Of a DNA stretch of 64,000 nucleotides, positions 1 through 7,536 are shown piece by piece. Made by a program: the position numbers and the translations under genes. This stretch comes from RYN-230 sp963770545 (GTDB lineage: Bacteria; Actinomycetota; Actinomycetes; Streptosporangiales; Streptosporangiaceae), in assembly GCA_963770545.1 (NCBI GenBank), contig CAVYQF010000030.1:1-64000 (forward strand), in the 5' to 3' direction. The notes beneath the pieces were generated by a model. It did not search any database and was not told where the DNA came from. It saw only the letters and a list, made by a program, of their open reading frames with translations. How positions within the stretch are numbered: the first letter of the stretch is position 1; every line of letters starts with the position of its first letter.

Positions 1-316
1 GCGCGGCGCCGGGCAGTCCGATCAGCTTGTCCAGCTCGGCGCGCGGAACCACGTCCTTCCGCCGGACACGGGATGCAGGCTGGCCAGGGAAGCACGCGGC
101 AAGATCGGCCAGCGCGGCCCCGACCTTGTCCCTGCTGCACCTGCAATGGTTGTTCCAGACGATCCGGCCGCCCTTGATGCTGACCTCGACCACGCGGCCG
201 GCCGCGCAGAGCGGGCAGGGACCGCGCCAGCCGCTGGCCGACTTCGACAGCTTCAGCGGCAGGCACAGGTGCTCGATCACGCAGTCTTTCCCGGGGTGGC
301 TGGTTACGCATGCCAC
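1..316 (-). CDS. zinc-finger (CHC2-primase-like) element protein, 3' end cut by window edge
   Basis: Reading leftward from a GTG at 316, an open frame runs off the window edge. It encodes CPLCAAG and then NNHCRCSRDKV, a spacing of two Cys pairs like the CHC2 zinc-binding fold of DNA primases and of small proteins carried by actinomycete integrative elements. The only start available after the upstream in-frame stop (320-322) is the GTG at 316, which sits just behind the stop of the 109-aa gene, so translation is probably coupled. The C-terminus is missing. The fold assignment is inference from Cys spacing; no catalytic residues are visible. Confidence 0.6.
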   Translation of the reverse strand, partial: MACVTSHPGKDCVIEHLCLPLKLSKSASGWRGPCPLCAAGRVVEVSIKGGRIVWNNHCRCSRDKVGAALADLAACFPGQPASRVRRKDVVPRAELDKLIGLPGAA

Positions 317-319
317 GCC

Positions 320-649
320 TCACCGCCCCGCCCGGGTGCGGTAGACACGCGCAGCGCGCACCCAGACCAGCCGGCCGCAGCGGGAACGGCGGAAGCCGGT
401 CACTGCGGCCTCGGTGCGGGCCCGGCCGAGGTGGCCGGCCTTGCACCACGGGCAGAGATACGCAATCCACCACCACGTCCGGCCGGCGCACGGCGCATAG
501 ACCGACGCGTGAGCGATGGTTACCTTCCGGCCGCGCCGCGCGGGCCCGGAGACACCCGGCCGGCCAGTGGCTACGATGCGGGTAGTCGTCTGCGGCGGCT
601 GGGAGCGGCCCGTGCTGGCGTGCGGGCCGTTTCGCCTACCTGGGCCCAT
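320..649 (-). CDS. small Cys-containing hypothetical protein of the integrated element
   Basis: A 109-aa, Arg-rich protein with CAGRTWWWIAYLCPWCKAGH followed by a later Cys (SRCGRL), a likely structural zinc site. It overlaps the 62-aa gene upstream by 14 bp and is followed 3 nt later by the zinc-finger gene at 316, so it belongs to one leftward transcription unit behind the serine recombinase. Small Trp/Cys-rich proteins of this kind are common in actinomycete integrative elements and have no assigned function. The start could lie downstream of 649, because the first ~40 residues look low-complexity. Confidence 0.5.
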   Translation of the reverse strand: MGPGRRNGPHASTGRSQPPQTTTRIVATGRPGVSGPARRGRKVTIAHASVYAPCAGRTWWWIAYLCPWCKAGHLGRARTEAAVTGFRRSRCGRLVWVRAARVYRTRAGR

Positions 650-824
650 CGCCGGCCCCGGGGTGCAGCAGCAGGGCGAGCTGTTCCCGCTGGGCAGGGG
701 TCAGTTCCGGGGCGCGGGCGGCAACCGCCTTGATGTGAGCGTCAAGGCTGGTGCGGGCGAGCGCGGCTTTACGAGCGCGTTCGTGGCGGAATTGGGGATC
801 GGCGAGCTTGCCGGCCGATGGCAT
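636..824 (-). CDS. small hypothetical protein of the integrated element
   Basis: A 62-aa basic protein, predicted helical (QFRHERARKAALARTSLDAH, then LTPAQREQLALLL). It lies between the 93-aa and 109-aa genes in the leftward operon behind the recombinase. The LTPAQREQLA segment resembles short helices in small phage or plasmid proteins. No function can be assigned; a DNA-binding or excision role is possible only by position. Confidence 0.5.
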   Translation of the reverse strand: MPSAGKLADPQFRHERARKAALARTSLDAHIKAVAARAPELTPAQREQLALLLHPGAGDGPR

Positions 825-924
825 CGGGGGCGTCTCCAGGAATGCCGGAGTATGCGCCCGGCTAAGACGCCACCAGCCGTGATCTCAGACTTCCATCACG
901 GCCGCCGGGGGAAGCGTAGCAGCT

Positions 925-1206
925 TTAAATGTCGTGCTGGTCGTCCAGGTACGACACGTCAAATTCGCCCATGCCCGCGGCGCGGGCCCCGGCCGCGAGC
1001 TTCTGCCACGCCTCACGGGTGCGCCGCGGCGTCCGCCTGCACAGGGGGCACCGCTCGGGATTGACCATGCCTACCTCGCTGCCGGTGCGCCGCCCGGTGG
1101 TCAGCGCCCGTGTCACGATCCAGCCGTCATGATCTACCTCGCCGACCCGGACAGGCCGGTCTTCGTGCTGTCCCCGGTCGGTGCACACCAGCGTCACGAG
1201 CGCCAT
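925..1206 (-). CDS. small hypothetical protein with a CPLC knuckle
   Basis: A 93-aa protein whose start (1206) overlaps the 3' end of the recombinase gene by 13 bp, so the two are probably translationally coupled. It contains an early Cys (TLVCTDRGQHEDRP) and a later CPLCRRTPR, consistent with a small treble-clef or zinc-ribbon fold. The C-terminal half is helical and ends in an acidic tail. Similar proteins occur next to serine recombinases of actinomycete elements. Function unknown. Confidence 0.55.
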   Translation of the reverse strand: MALVTLVCTDRGQHEDRPVRVGEVDHDGWIVTRALTTGRRTGSEVGMVNPERCPLCRRTPRRTREAWQKLAAGARAAGMGEFDVSYLDDQHDI

Positions 1207-2612
1207 GGGATCTCCACCGTTTCCGGATCGAACACCCGCGCGCCCCGGCCGGCCGGGCGGATGATCACCGGGGTGAGGACGTCGATCACAGCGCGCTTGC
1301 GGGCCCGGTCAAGCCCGGCCCACACGTCCGCGGCGGGTTCCCCCCGGCTGAACGGGGCCAGCGCCGACCCGCCGGCCGAGGCTTCCAGTTCAGCGGCGAT
1401 CTCGCCCAGGCGGCGGCGCCCGGCCGCGGAGGCGGCGAGGTGCTCCTCACGGGAGATCACGCCGAGCATGGCGTCGGCGGCGGACTGCTTCAGGTTGGCC
1501 CGGATGCTGGCAGCCTGCCGGTGCAGCCCGGCCGTGTCCACCGTGGCGGCCGGGGTGATCAGGTCCGCCACGTCATCGCGGCCCAGCCTGGCCACGATCA
1601 CCGCCTCGACGTAGGGGTTGACGTTGCTGATCATCTGCTGGCAGTGCGGGCCTGCCCGGCCGGCGCGAGTGGCCGGGTTGCACCGGTAGACGTGCTTCCC
1701 CGTGGCGTTCACCGTGGCGGCCACCGGGTTCCCGCACCGGCAGCGCGCCAGCCCGCCCAAGAGGCTGTAGGCGCCGCGGGGCGGTTTGCGGGACTCATCG
1801 CCCAGCAGCGCGGCCACGGCCCGCCACTGGGCCTCGGGGAGCACCGGTTCCCAGTCGCCGGCGCCGAGGATCTCCCCCCGGTAGGTGCTGAGCGCGGCGA
1901 GGCGGGGGTTCCGCAGGATGGTGGTCACGGACTGGCGGGTGAACGGCCGGCCCCGCTGGGCGGAGACCAGCCCCCGGCCGTCCCATTCCCGCACCACCGC
2001 CGAGACGGTGGACCCCCCGAGGAGCGCGTCGGCGGCCCAGCGGATCGCGGCGGCCTCGGCCGGGCGGACAGTGACGTGATCGGCCTCGTACCCGAACGGG
2101 CGGGGGCAGCCGGTGTGCCGTTTCCCCGCCGCGGCGGCCGACTGGGCGGCGAGGCGCTGCCGCTCGCCCTTCACCTCGGTTTCCATCGTGTCGAACTCCC
2201 CCAGCAGCCCGGCCATGCCCCGGCCGTAGGCGGTGGACATGTCCAGGCTCGGCCCCCGGGTGGCGACCACAGACACGCCGGCCCTGCGGAGGATCTCCAT
2301 CCCCTCGGCCCGCTCGCGCCGGTTGCGCCACAGCCGGGACGTCTGGAACACGAGAATTACATCGATCTCCCCGCGGGCCGCGGCGGCCATCATCTCCTGG
2401 TACCCGCGCCGGAGCTTGCCGTTGCTGGCGCTGACGTCGTTGTCGGAGAACACGCGGGTGACCACGTAGCCGCGCGCAGCGGCGAGGCGCCGCTCGTCGG
2501 CGAGCTGGTTGGCGACGCCGTGCTCGTCGCCCGCCTTGTCGAGGCTGATCCGCTGGTAGGCGGCGGCCCGGATCGGCTGGGTTTCCTGGGTGGTTTCCGT
2601 CTGCGCTGTCAC
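1194..2612 (-). CDS. large serine recombinase (site-specific integrase)
   Basis: A 472-aa serine recombinase. The resolvase domain begins with AAAYQRISLDKAGDEHGVA, giving the nucleophile Ser23. It continues with the VFSDNDVSASNGKLRRGY and QTSRLWRNRRERAEG segments typical of the catalytic core, then GEFDTMETEVKGERQR and the recombinase domain (PFGYEADHVT onward). A zinc ribbon (CRCGNPVAA ... YRCNP ... HCQQM) lies near residues 290-330, and a C-terminal helical stretch follows. Size and order match phiC31/Bxb1-type integrases, at the short end of the family. The GTG start is preceded at 7 nt by CATACT, suggesting a near-leaderless transcript. Together with the small ORFs to its left it marks the end of an integrated element that extends beyond the window. 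No att core could be defined. Confidence 0.93.
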   Translation of the reverse strand: MTAQTETTQETQPIRAAAYQRISLDKAGDEHGVANQLADERRLAAARGYVVTRVFSDNDVSASNGKLRRGYQEMMAAAARGEIDVILVFQTSRLWRNRRERAEGMEILRRAGVSVVATRGPSLDMSTAYGRGMAGLLGEFDTMETEVKGERQRLAAQSAAAAGKRHTGCPRPFGYEADHVTVRPAEAAAIRWAADALLGGSTVSAVVREWDGRGLVSAQRGRPFTRQSVTTILRNPRLAALSTYRGEILGAGDWEPVLPEAQWRAVAALLGDESRKPPRGAYSLLGGLARCRCGNPVAATVNATGKHVYRCNPATRAGRAGPHCQQMISNVNPYVEAVIVARLGRDDVADLITPAATVDTAGLHRQAASIRANLKQSAADAMLGVISREEHLAASAAGRRRLGEIAAELEASAGGSALAPFSRGEPAADVWAGLDRARKRAVIDVLTPVIIRPAGRGARVFDPETVEIPWRS

Positions 2613-3143
2613 ATGCGTTAGTATGACATGTATTCAGGAGTGTGGGTGCATTTGCAGGTGGGACCCTCGATCTCGGTGTGTACGCGAACGATCAGCTGGC
2701 AGAACAACCGCGAATAGGCGCCTACCCCTGGCTTGGGCGTCCACAGGCGTCAACTGCGTGTCGGGCCTCAATCACGCGATCTGGCTGCTGCCTGTCTCGA
2801 GCGTCGGCAAGTACGGGGGGTGCGGGGAACCCCTCCGCTTGGCGCTGCGGAAGGAGCCCGCTGGCGTCTGTCCGGTGTAGGGCACCCAGGCGGGAATGTT
2901 CACCGGGCGGGTCCTACGGGACGGCCTCTCGCAGGCGTCCCCTCCGACCCCAGCGGATCGTGCGTTGGGACAACGGGTCGGTGGTGATCTGGCGGCGGGC
3001 CATCAACTCCTTTTCCTTGGCGCGTTGCCTGATCGACTGACATCGACGGCACCAGCCGGGTTCGTGACCGGGGCAAGGTGTTGCAGTTGACCATCCGCTA
3101 TCGGGGGGCACAGCCGGAGCCGGCCTCATGCGAGCATGGGAAG
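2613..3143. other. intergenic region upstream of the integrase
   Basis: About 530 bp between the divergent recombinase and HD-domain genes. The recombinase promoter should be here, with a CATACT box near 2624-2629. Short open frames on the + strand have no recognisable product. An element end (att site) would be expected in this stretch, but I cannot identify a core without the unoccupied site. A sequence at 2643-2660 matches 5197-5214 in 16 of 18 positions. Confidence 0.4.
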
Positions 3144-3626
3144 ATGAGCCAGGATGCCGACGACCTGGAGCGGGCGATCGCGCTGGCCTGCTGGGCACAT
3201 CGGGGACAGCGGTATCCATCACCGGAGGCAGAGCCCTACATTCTCCACCCGCTGCGGGTGATGCTGGCCGTCCAGGGTTGCAGGGCCCAGATGGCTGCTG
3301 TGCTCCATGACGTGATCGAGGACACGGAGGTGGGTCCCGGCAGGCTGCGGGAGGCGGACCTTCCGGGAGATGTCGTCGCCACGGTGGTCGTCTTGACGCA
3401 CCGGCCGGGCGAGAGCTATGAGCAGTACATCGAGAAGGTGGCCGGCGATGACCTCGCGCGGGAGGTCAAGCTGGCCGATCTTGCCGATAACCTCGCCAAC
3501 AACCGCCGGCTGGCCAGCACCCCGGATGTGGCGGCCCGGATCGATCGTTATGAGCAAGCGGTCCGTCGTCTGCAATCGCCGCTCCGGCGGACGCAGAGGG
3601 CCGGGCCGGATGGCGGGCCCGGATAG
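3144..3626 (+). CDS. HD-domain phosphohydrolase resembling a small alarmone hydrolase
   Basis: A 160-aa single-domain HD protein from the ATG at 3144. Motifs follow the order of RelA/SpoT/MESH1 hydrolase domains: AHRGQ (19-22), YILHPLRVM with His35, the HD pair in VLHDVIEDT (55-61), and VKLADLADN (108-116) with the distal metal-ligand Asp. There is no synthetase, TGS or ACT domain, so it is a small hydrolase rather than a full Rel. The family predicts (p)ppGpp or related nucleotide pyrophosphohydrolase activity; the actual substrate is inference. It stands alone, rightward, just beyond the integrase. A GATAGCG/CGCTATC inverted repeat overlaps its stop codon. Confidence 0.75.
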   Translation: MSQDADDLERAIALACWAHRGQRYPSPEAEPYILHPLRVMLAVQGCRAQMAAVLHDVIEDTEVGPGRLREADLPGDVVATVVVLTHRPGESYEQYIEKVAGDDLAREVKLADLADNLANNRRLASTPDVAARIDRYEQAVRRLQSPLRRTQRAGPDGGPG

Positions 3627-3638
3627 CGATCCGCTATC
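3622..3638. terminator. inverted repeat at the end of the HD gene
   Basis: GATAGCG and CGCTATC arms separated by 3 nt, overlapping the HD gene stop codon (3624-3626), between convergent genes. No T-run follows. The ATCCGCTATCGG part (3629-3640) also occurs at 3093-3104 ahead of the gene, so it could instead be a protein-binding repeat. Confidence 0.35.
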
Positions 3639-3660
3639 GGAACATCGCGTGCCCTTGAGG

Positions 3661-4212
3661 TCAGATGAAGTACAGCAGGCAGCTCACGAGTAGTGGGAAC
3701 AGTGCTGCCGGCCCGTCATATTGTCCGCTGACCGATGAAAGTGCCGCGTCAATGCTGATCGTGTGCCCGTCGATGACCCCGTTCATGTGAGCCTCGCTCA
3801 GATCGGTTGCGACGGTGACGAACAAGGTGATTACGGCCCCGTCGAAGTCTCCGTCGATGCTCATCACTGCCGGCCCGTAAGCGGGCGCTTCGATCGGCGC
3901 GACATGCGCTCGAAGTTCTTGCTCGCCGACAGCGCCAGAAACCTCGGCGTGGCGCACGGCGTAATGAGGCGTCAGATGGACGTCGCTTCGCAGATGGACC
4001 GGTCTGCCGTCGTACTCTCCGAGGAACAGGCCGACCGGGTCAAGGTTGCCGAAGTTGGATTCGATCCGCCAGTAGCCGCCGACCGGCGCGCCGAGGCTTT
4101 CGCCGCGGATGCCAGCACGACTGTTCGGGATATCGAGGACAAGCTCGACCCGCTGCTCGCCAACCCTCCCGACAAGATGTTCGCCGGCGCGGACCAGCTC
4201 GACGTCGACCAC
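3661..4212 (-). CDS. hypothetical protein
   Basis: A 183-aa protein from GTG 4212, lower in G+C than its neighbours. It is rich in alternating hydrophobic residues (RVELVLDI, VITLFVTVATDL), suggesting beta-sheet, and has a short hydrophobic C-terminus (LFPLLVSCLLYFI). The frame stays open for some 15 codons upstream (through YRGRFTASGGYSSF) without a clear ATG, so the N-terminus may be longer or eroded. No family recognised. The opposite-strand frame is equally long but compositionally poorer. Convergent with the HD gene. Confidence 0.45.
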   Translation of the reverse strand: MVDVELVRAGEHLVGRVGEQRVELVLDIPNSRAGIRGESLGAPVGGYWRIESNFGNLDPVGLFLGEYDGRPVHLRSDVHLTPHYAVRHAEVSGAVGEQELRAHVAPIEAPAYGPAVMSIDGDFDGAVITLFVTVATDLSEAHMNGVIDGHTISIDAALSSVSGQYDGPAALFPLLVSCLLYFI

Positions 4213-4357
4213 GAACGAACTGTAGCCACCCGAGGCCGTAAAACGACCCCGGTATGTGTGGCATGACCTGGCACTGACAGATCGCCAGCCGGCCTGGCGA
4301 CTGGCGAAACGCCTTCGCGTGAACGGACCCGGCGCGGCTATTGAGCGGTTGTGCCGG

Positions 4358-5086
4358 TCAGGTACTGCGGTGAGTCAGGATGCGGGGGCGTTTGAAGTCC
4401 CGGTCGTCAATGATGAGATCGGCCAGGGACCGCGGGCCGACCTCAGCAAGGTAGATCAGCTCTGCCGCGTGGTAGCGGTCGCGGTGCAGGCGGGCCGCTT
4501 CCCCGGCACCCTCGGCGGCGGAGTCCCGCGCGATCCCGCGGCGCAGAGCGGTCTCCGGGTCCACGTCGAGCCAGATGCGGTACTCCCAGCAGTCGTTGTA
4601 CTCAGGACGGAAGGCGAAAACCGAGTCGACGACCAGGATCGCGCCTGGCGGGGCGCTGATCTTCTTGTCCCGGTGGTCAGCGCCGGTCAGCGGATCGTGC
4701 CCGCACAGCACCACTTCGCCGGAGCCGGACGGCCCCGCTGGGCCGAGGAGCAGGTCCCGGGCCGAGCCGAAGTCGTAGGCATTGCGGTAGTACCCCTCGC
4801 CGCTGACCCGGTCATACCCATGCTCACGGGCATGGCGCCAGGGATACTTGAAGTCATCCATCGAGGCCCGCATCGTCGCACGGCCCAGAGACCGCAGGGC
4901 GGCTGCAAGCTCATGCCCGAAGCTCGTCTTGCCCGCACCAGTCAGGCCGTCAACGGCAACCCGGAGCGCGCCCGGGCCTAGCGCTGCCACCATGTCGGCC
5001 ACGGTCGCGATCAGCGCCGTACGCTCCTTCGACGCCGGCAGCGGCACTGACTGCTGCCAGGTAGACACTGACTCAAAAGCATGCAC
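4358..5086 (-). CDS. uridine kinase-like P-loop NTPase
   Basis: A 242-aa protein with Walker A GLTGAGKTS (47-55), then MRASMDDFKYPW (the DxF region of the uridine kinase/phosphoribulokinase family) and the Walker B-like strand ILVVDSVFAF. The lid-type region RRGIARD and RDRYHAAELIYL follow. The family transfers phosphate from ATP to a nucleoside or small alcohol; uridine/cytidine is the default guess. The start is GTG 5086, preceded at 6 nt by TAGGCT, a leaderless arrangement seen elsewhere in the window. Monocistronic. Confidence 0.8.
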   Translation of the reverse strand: MHAFESVSTWQQSVPLPASKERTALIATVADMVAALGPGALRVAVDGLTGAGKTSFGHELAAALRSLGRATMRASMDDFKYPWRHAREHGYDRVSGEGYYRNAYDFGSARDLLLGPAGPSGSGEVVLCGHDPLTGADHRDKKISAPPGAILVVDSVFAFRPEYNDCWEYRIWLDVDPETALRRGIARDSAAEGAGEAARLHRDRYHAAELIYLAEVGPRSLADLIIDDRDFKRPRILTHRST

Positions 5087-5498
5087 GCCCCGAGCCTACG
5101 AGCCGTCAGGCAGTTCAAGGCTCTTGGCTACCTGCGCTCAGAGAGCCATCCCAACCTGTGTGGTTATAGCTCGGTTATGACTTGCTGGCGGGGACTTGGG
5201 TGCATGTGCAGGTAGCTGCGCGCGGCCTGTTGCTATCGGCAGCCATCCGGGTGGTCGGCGTCGCGCACCAGCGGCGGAGGCGTCTCGATCGTGAAGACAG
5301 AGAGCGCGGAGCCGCACGTCCACGTGCATCGACAGCCAGCTCGACCCGACGACTCTCGGAAACCGCCTTCGCGAATGCACATTTCGCGGCATGGGGTAAG
5401 TCGGCTGAACCGCCGCGGCCTCTCGTGCTCGCGGCGGTCGCTGGTAGCCCCTCGCGGATAGCTGATCCCATGACAGGATCCGCGACAGCGCGGACAAG
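5087..5498. other. intergenic region, no gene recognised
   Basis: About 410 bp. It holds the leftward promoter of the kinase gene at its left end (TAGGCT at about 5092-5098). Small open frames on both strands have unnatural composition. No tRNA cloverleaf or repeat array was seen, only the short TGGGTGCAT-type sequence at 5197-5214. Confidence 0.35.
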
Positions 5499-6110
5499 TT
5501 GGCCTACCTGGACGGGGCAATAGACGTACCCGCTGCCCTGCCCGCGGGACCGGCCGCCGCTGCCGGGTACCCGCTGATCAGCGCCCGCCAGGGACTGCGG
5601 GTACTCATGTCCGGCGCGGCACAGGGCCCTCCTGCGACGGTGCGACTGAGGATCACCGGGGTCCGCCTCGGCACGCATGCTTTCGATACCGACCGCGGCG
5701 CCCAGAGCCTGCCAGCCTGGTTGGTCAGCTTCGTTGGTGTCCAGAGCCCGGCCGCCGTGCTTGCGGTGTCCCCCATACGGCTGTACACGCCGCCGGGTAA
5801 CCCGCTGCGGACGCCCCCGGTTGTGTACCGGGCCATGCTGGGAGCAGGCGGCCGAACCTTGACCGTGGACTTTACCGGCCTCGCGGCCGGAACCGGCCCC
5901 TGTACCGCCGGGTACAGTCTCCGGTTCGCCCAGTCGCGCACCGCCGTGGCCGTTGCGGTCATCGAGCACGACCACCCCGACAGCCACTCTTGCTCGTCTG
6001 TCGGCTACGGCCGCCATGCCACGGCGGTCCTGCCCGCGCCGCTGGCGGCTCGGGTTCTGGTCAACGCAGCCAGCGGGACAGCCATCCCCGAGGACACTGC
6101 GGCCCGGTGA
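5499..6110 (+). CDS. hypothetical protein, possibly N-terminally truncated
   Basis: A 203-aa frame from TTG 5499. The middle and C-terminal parts read like a genuine beta-rich domain (VYRAMLGAGGRTLTVDFTGL, then a conserved-looking HDHPDSHSCSSVGYG with two Cys/His clusters). The frame continues upstream of the TTG to a stop near 5463 (reading RIRDSADKLAYLDG) without an ATG or GTG, so the true 5' end may have been lost. A long frame on the opposite strand (to 6017) is taken as a shadow because its composition is skewed to Arg/Gly. No family recognised. Confidence 0.5.
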   Translation: MAYLDGAIDVPAALPAGPAAAAGYPLISARQGLRVLMSGAAQGPPATVRLRITGVRLGTHAFDTDRGAQSLPAWLVSFVGVQSPAAVLAVSPIRLYTPPGNPLRTPPVVYRAMLGAGGRTLTVDFTGLAAGTGPCTAGYSLRFAQSRTAVAVAVIEHDHPDSHSCSSVGYGRHATAVLPAPLAARVLVNAASGTAIPEDTAAR

Positions 6111-6229
6111 GCCAGGCTTGGGGTAAAACTGCGGCAGCCTCAGCTCGCCTCCGAAGTGTCTGAACCGTCAGAGGGCCCTGATAGGTACGGAGCCAAGGAT
6201 TAGCAAGCGACCTGACAGACGGAGGCGCC

Positions 6230-6769
6230 GTGAAGTGGTCGGAGCTGGAACATCGCCAGCCGGGACTGGCTGACCTCGGGAGGCAACGCCTGCTGGATCC
6301 CGGTGTCGTTTTGGTTGCGACGATCCGGCGCGACGGCACCCCAAGGCTCAGCCCCGTCGAGCCCTTCGTGATGGACGGCGACCTGTGGCTGTCGATGCTG
6401 TGGCAGTCAACCAAGGCGGCTGACCTTATCCGGGACCCTCGTGTCCTGGTGCACGGCGTGGTCACGAACCGCGACGGACGGGAGGGGGAGTTCAAGGTGC
6501 GCGGTCATACCCGGAGTGAGACGGACAGCGCCGTCCAGTGGCGTTACGGCGAGGCCGTCGCGCAGGCTCTTGGCTGGAAGCCCGAGGCGGGTCAGTTCCA
6601 CCTGTTCGCGGTCGATATCGATCACGTCAGCTATCTCCGCTACGACGAACCGACCGGGGACCAGTACGTGACCCAATGGCCGCCGGGGCGTGAGTACGTC
6701 CGCAGGGGAACCACGGCTACCAGCCTCGGTCAGCCCGAGTCACGTACAGATATCCTCGTCCCGGATTAA
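6230..6769 (+). CDS. pyridoxamine 5'-phosphate oxidase (PPOX)-family protein
   Basis: A 179-aa split-barrel flavin/F420/heme-binding type protein. The opening segment VVLVATIRRDGTPRLSPVEP and LWLSMLWQSTKAADLIRDPR are typical of PPOX barrels, in which the backbone grips the FMN/F420 phosphate. The start is GTG 6230 behind an ACGGAGGC ribosome site. The cofactor cannot be told from sequence; actinomycete members often use F420 or heme. Monocistronic. The remnant downstream at 6792 is unrelated. Confidence 0.8.
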   Translation: MKWSELEHRQPGLADLGRQRLLDPGVVLVATIRRDGTPRLSPVEPFVMDGDLWLSMLWQSTKAADLIRDPRVLVHGVVTNRDGREGEFKVRGHTRSETDSAVQWRYGEAVAQALGWKPEAGQFHLFAVDIDHVSYLRYDEPTGDQYVTQWPPGREYVRRGTTATSLGQPESRTDILVPD

Positions 6770-6791
6770 CCGGTTCCTGCGAGGCGCAGCG

Positions 6792-6893
6792 GTGGTCATC
6801 CTGCCCTACCAGGAAGGCAATCTAATCATCGCCACCGTCCGTGCACCCGCAGGCAACGTCCTCGCCATCTGGCAGGAGGCACGAGCTGACTAA
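6792..6893 (+). pseudogene. remnant of a VOC/glyoxalase-family gene (C-terminal end only)
   Basis: About 33 codons ending in TAA at 6893 read GNLIIATVRAPAGNVLAIWQ, closely like the last strand of VOC-superfamily (glyoxalase/bleomycin-resistance) proteins, where ...ATVRDPxGNVLGL... precedes the C-terminus. No upstream part of the domain is present, so this is a fragment. It lies in the 380-bp gap between the PPOX gene and the 7156 gene; the rest of that gap (6894-7143) shows nothing recognisable. Confidence 0.5.
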
Positions 6894-7143
6894 CCTTCGC
6901 GATGACCGGAACGTCCCCGGCTCGTGGTGGCCAGCGTGGCTGCGCCACCGAACCCGGAACATAGTTCACCTCTGTCGTTATCGCATCGTCGGTGGCGTGT
7001 GGCTGCATAGGTAGCTGCGGCGCTTGGGCTGGGCAAACAGCTGCCGGATTTGCCTTAAGGTGCAGGCATCGCCGCCTCAGCGCCGATGGCATGCCCGCTC
7101 AAGGGGCGCGTCCTGGAAGCGATGCGGGATGGGTCGCGTTCGC

Positions 7144-7149
7144 TACTCT
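7144..7149 (+). promoter_or_regulatory. -10 box of a leaderless promoter
   Basis: TACTCT followed by exactly 6 nt and then GTG 7156, the same geometry as at 8675, 11364, 13447 and 17333. Confidence 0.45.
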
Positions 7150-7155
7150 GTGGTT

Positions 7156-7536
7156 GTGAGTTACCAGCCGATTAGCCTTGCTGAGCTTGCTCGTTTCATC
7201 GCGGCCGAGCCGGACTTCGACATGCGATGGCGGCTGGTCGTCGAGTTCCTGAAGGAGTATCACCGGGAGCCGGCAGAGACGCGTGAGCGACTGCTCGCGG
7301 AGGCGCCGGGACCGACCGGCGATGAGCGCTGGGACGTGCTCTTCGCGGGGCTTGCCGAGCACCTTGCCATGCGAGATGGCAAGGACGCGCCGGGGTGGTC
7401 GGCATCCCGCGGCCTGCGGCGTTTCTGGTTCCCGTTCGACACGCCGGGCGCGCGCGCGCAGGCGCTCGTGCATGCACCGGCGGCGTTCCGCAGGCGGGGT
7501 GTGTTCGTCGCCGACTACGAGATCGACGCCGCGTGA
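7156..7536 (+). CDS. putative antitoxin-like partner of the nucleotidyltransferase gene
   Basis: A 126-aa mostly helical protein (PISLAELARFIAAEPDFDMR, then RLVVEFLKEYHREPAETRER) with a Trp/Phe-rich C-terminal part (RGLRRFWFPFDTPGARAQAL). It starts at GTG 7156 by leaderless geometry; in-frame GTG 7150 and ATG 7129 are alternatives. Its stop overlaps the start of the nucleotidyltransferase gene as GTGA, so the two are translationally coupled. Small helical proteins coupled to DUF6036/AbiEii-like nucleotidyltransferases are often annotated as antitoxins; this role is inferred from context only. Confidence 0.6.
   Translation: MSYQPISLAELARFIAAEPDFDMRWRLVVEFLKEYHREPAETRERLLAEAPGPTGDERWDVLFAGLAEHLAMRDGKDAPGWSASRGLRRFWFPFDTPGARAQALVHAPAAFRRRGVFVADYEIDAA

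Noticed and set aside
1110..2621. 503-aa + strand frame opposite the serine recombinase
   Set aside because: Antisense shadow; composition is Arg/Gly/Pro/His-skewed, while the minus frame has a full recombinase with catalytic and zinc motifs.
3763..4266. 167-aa + frame opposite the 3661 gene
   Set aside because: Close call, but the minus frame shows a better sheet/helix pattern and a hydrophobic C-terminus.
2643..5214. attL/attR pair for the integrase
   Set aside because: The two similar 18-mers bracket DNA that excludes the integrase gene, so they do not delimit its element.
5175..6017. 280-aa minus frame opposite the 5499 hypothetical gene
   Set aside because: Gly/Arg-rich shadow; the + frame has more natural composition, though neither is certain.
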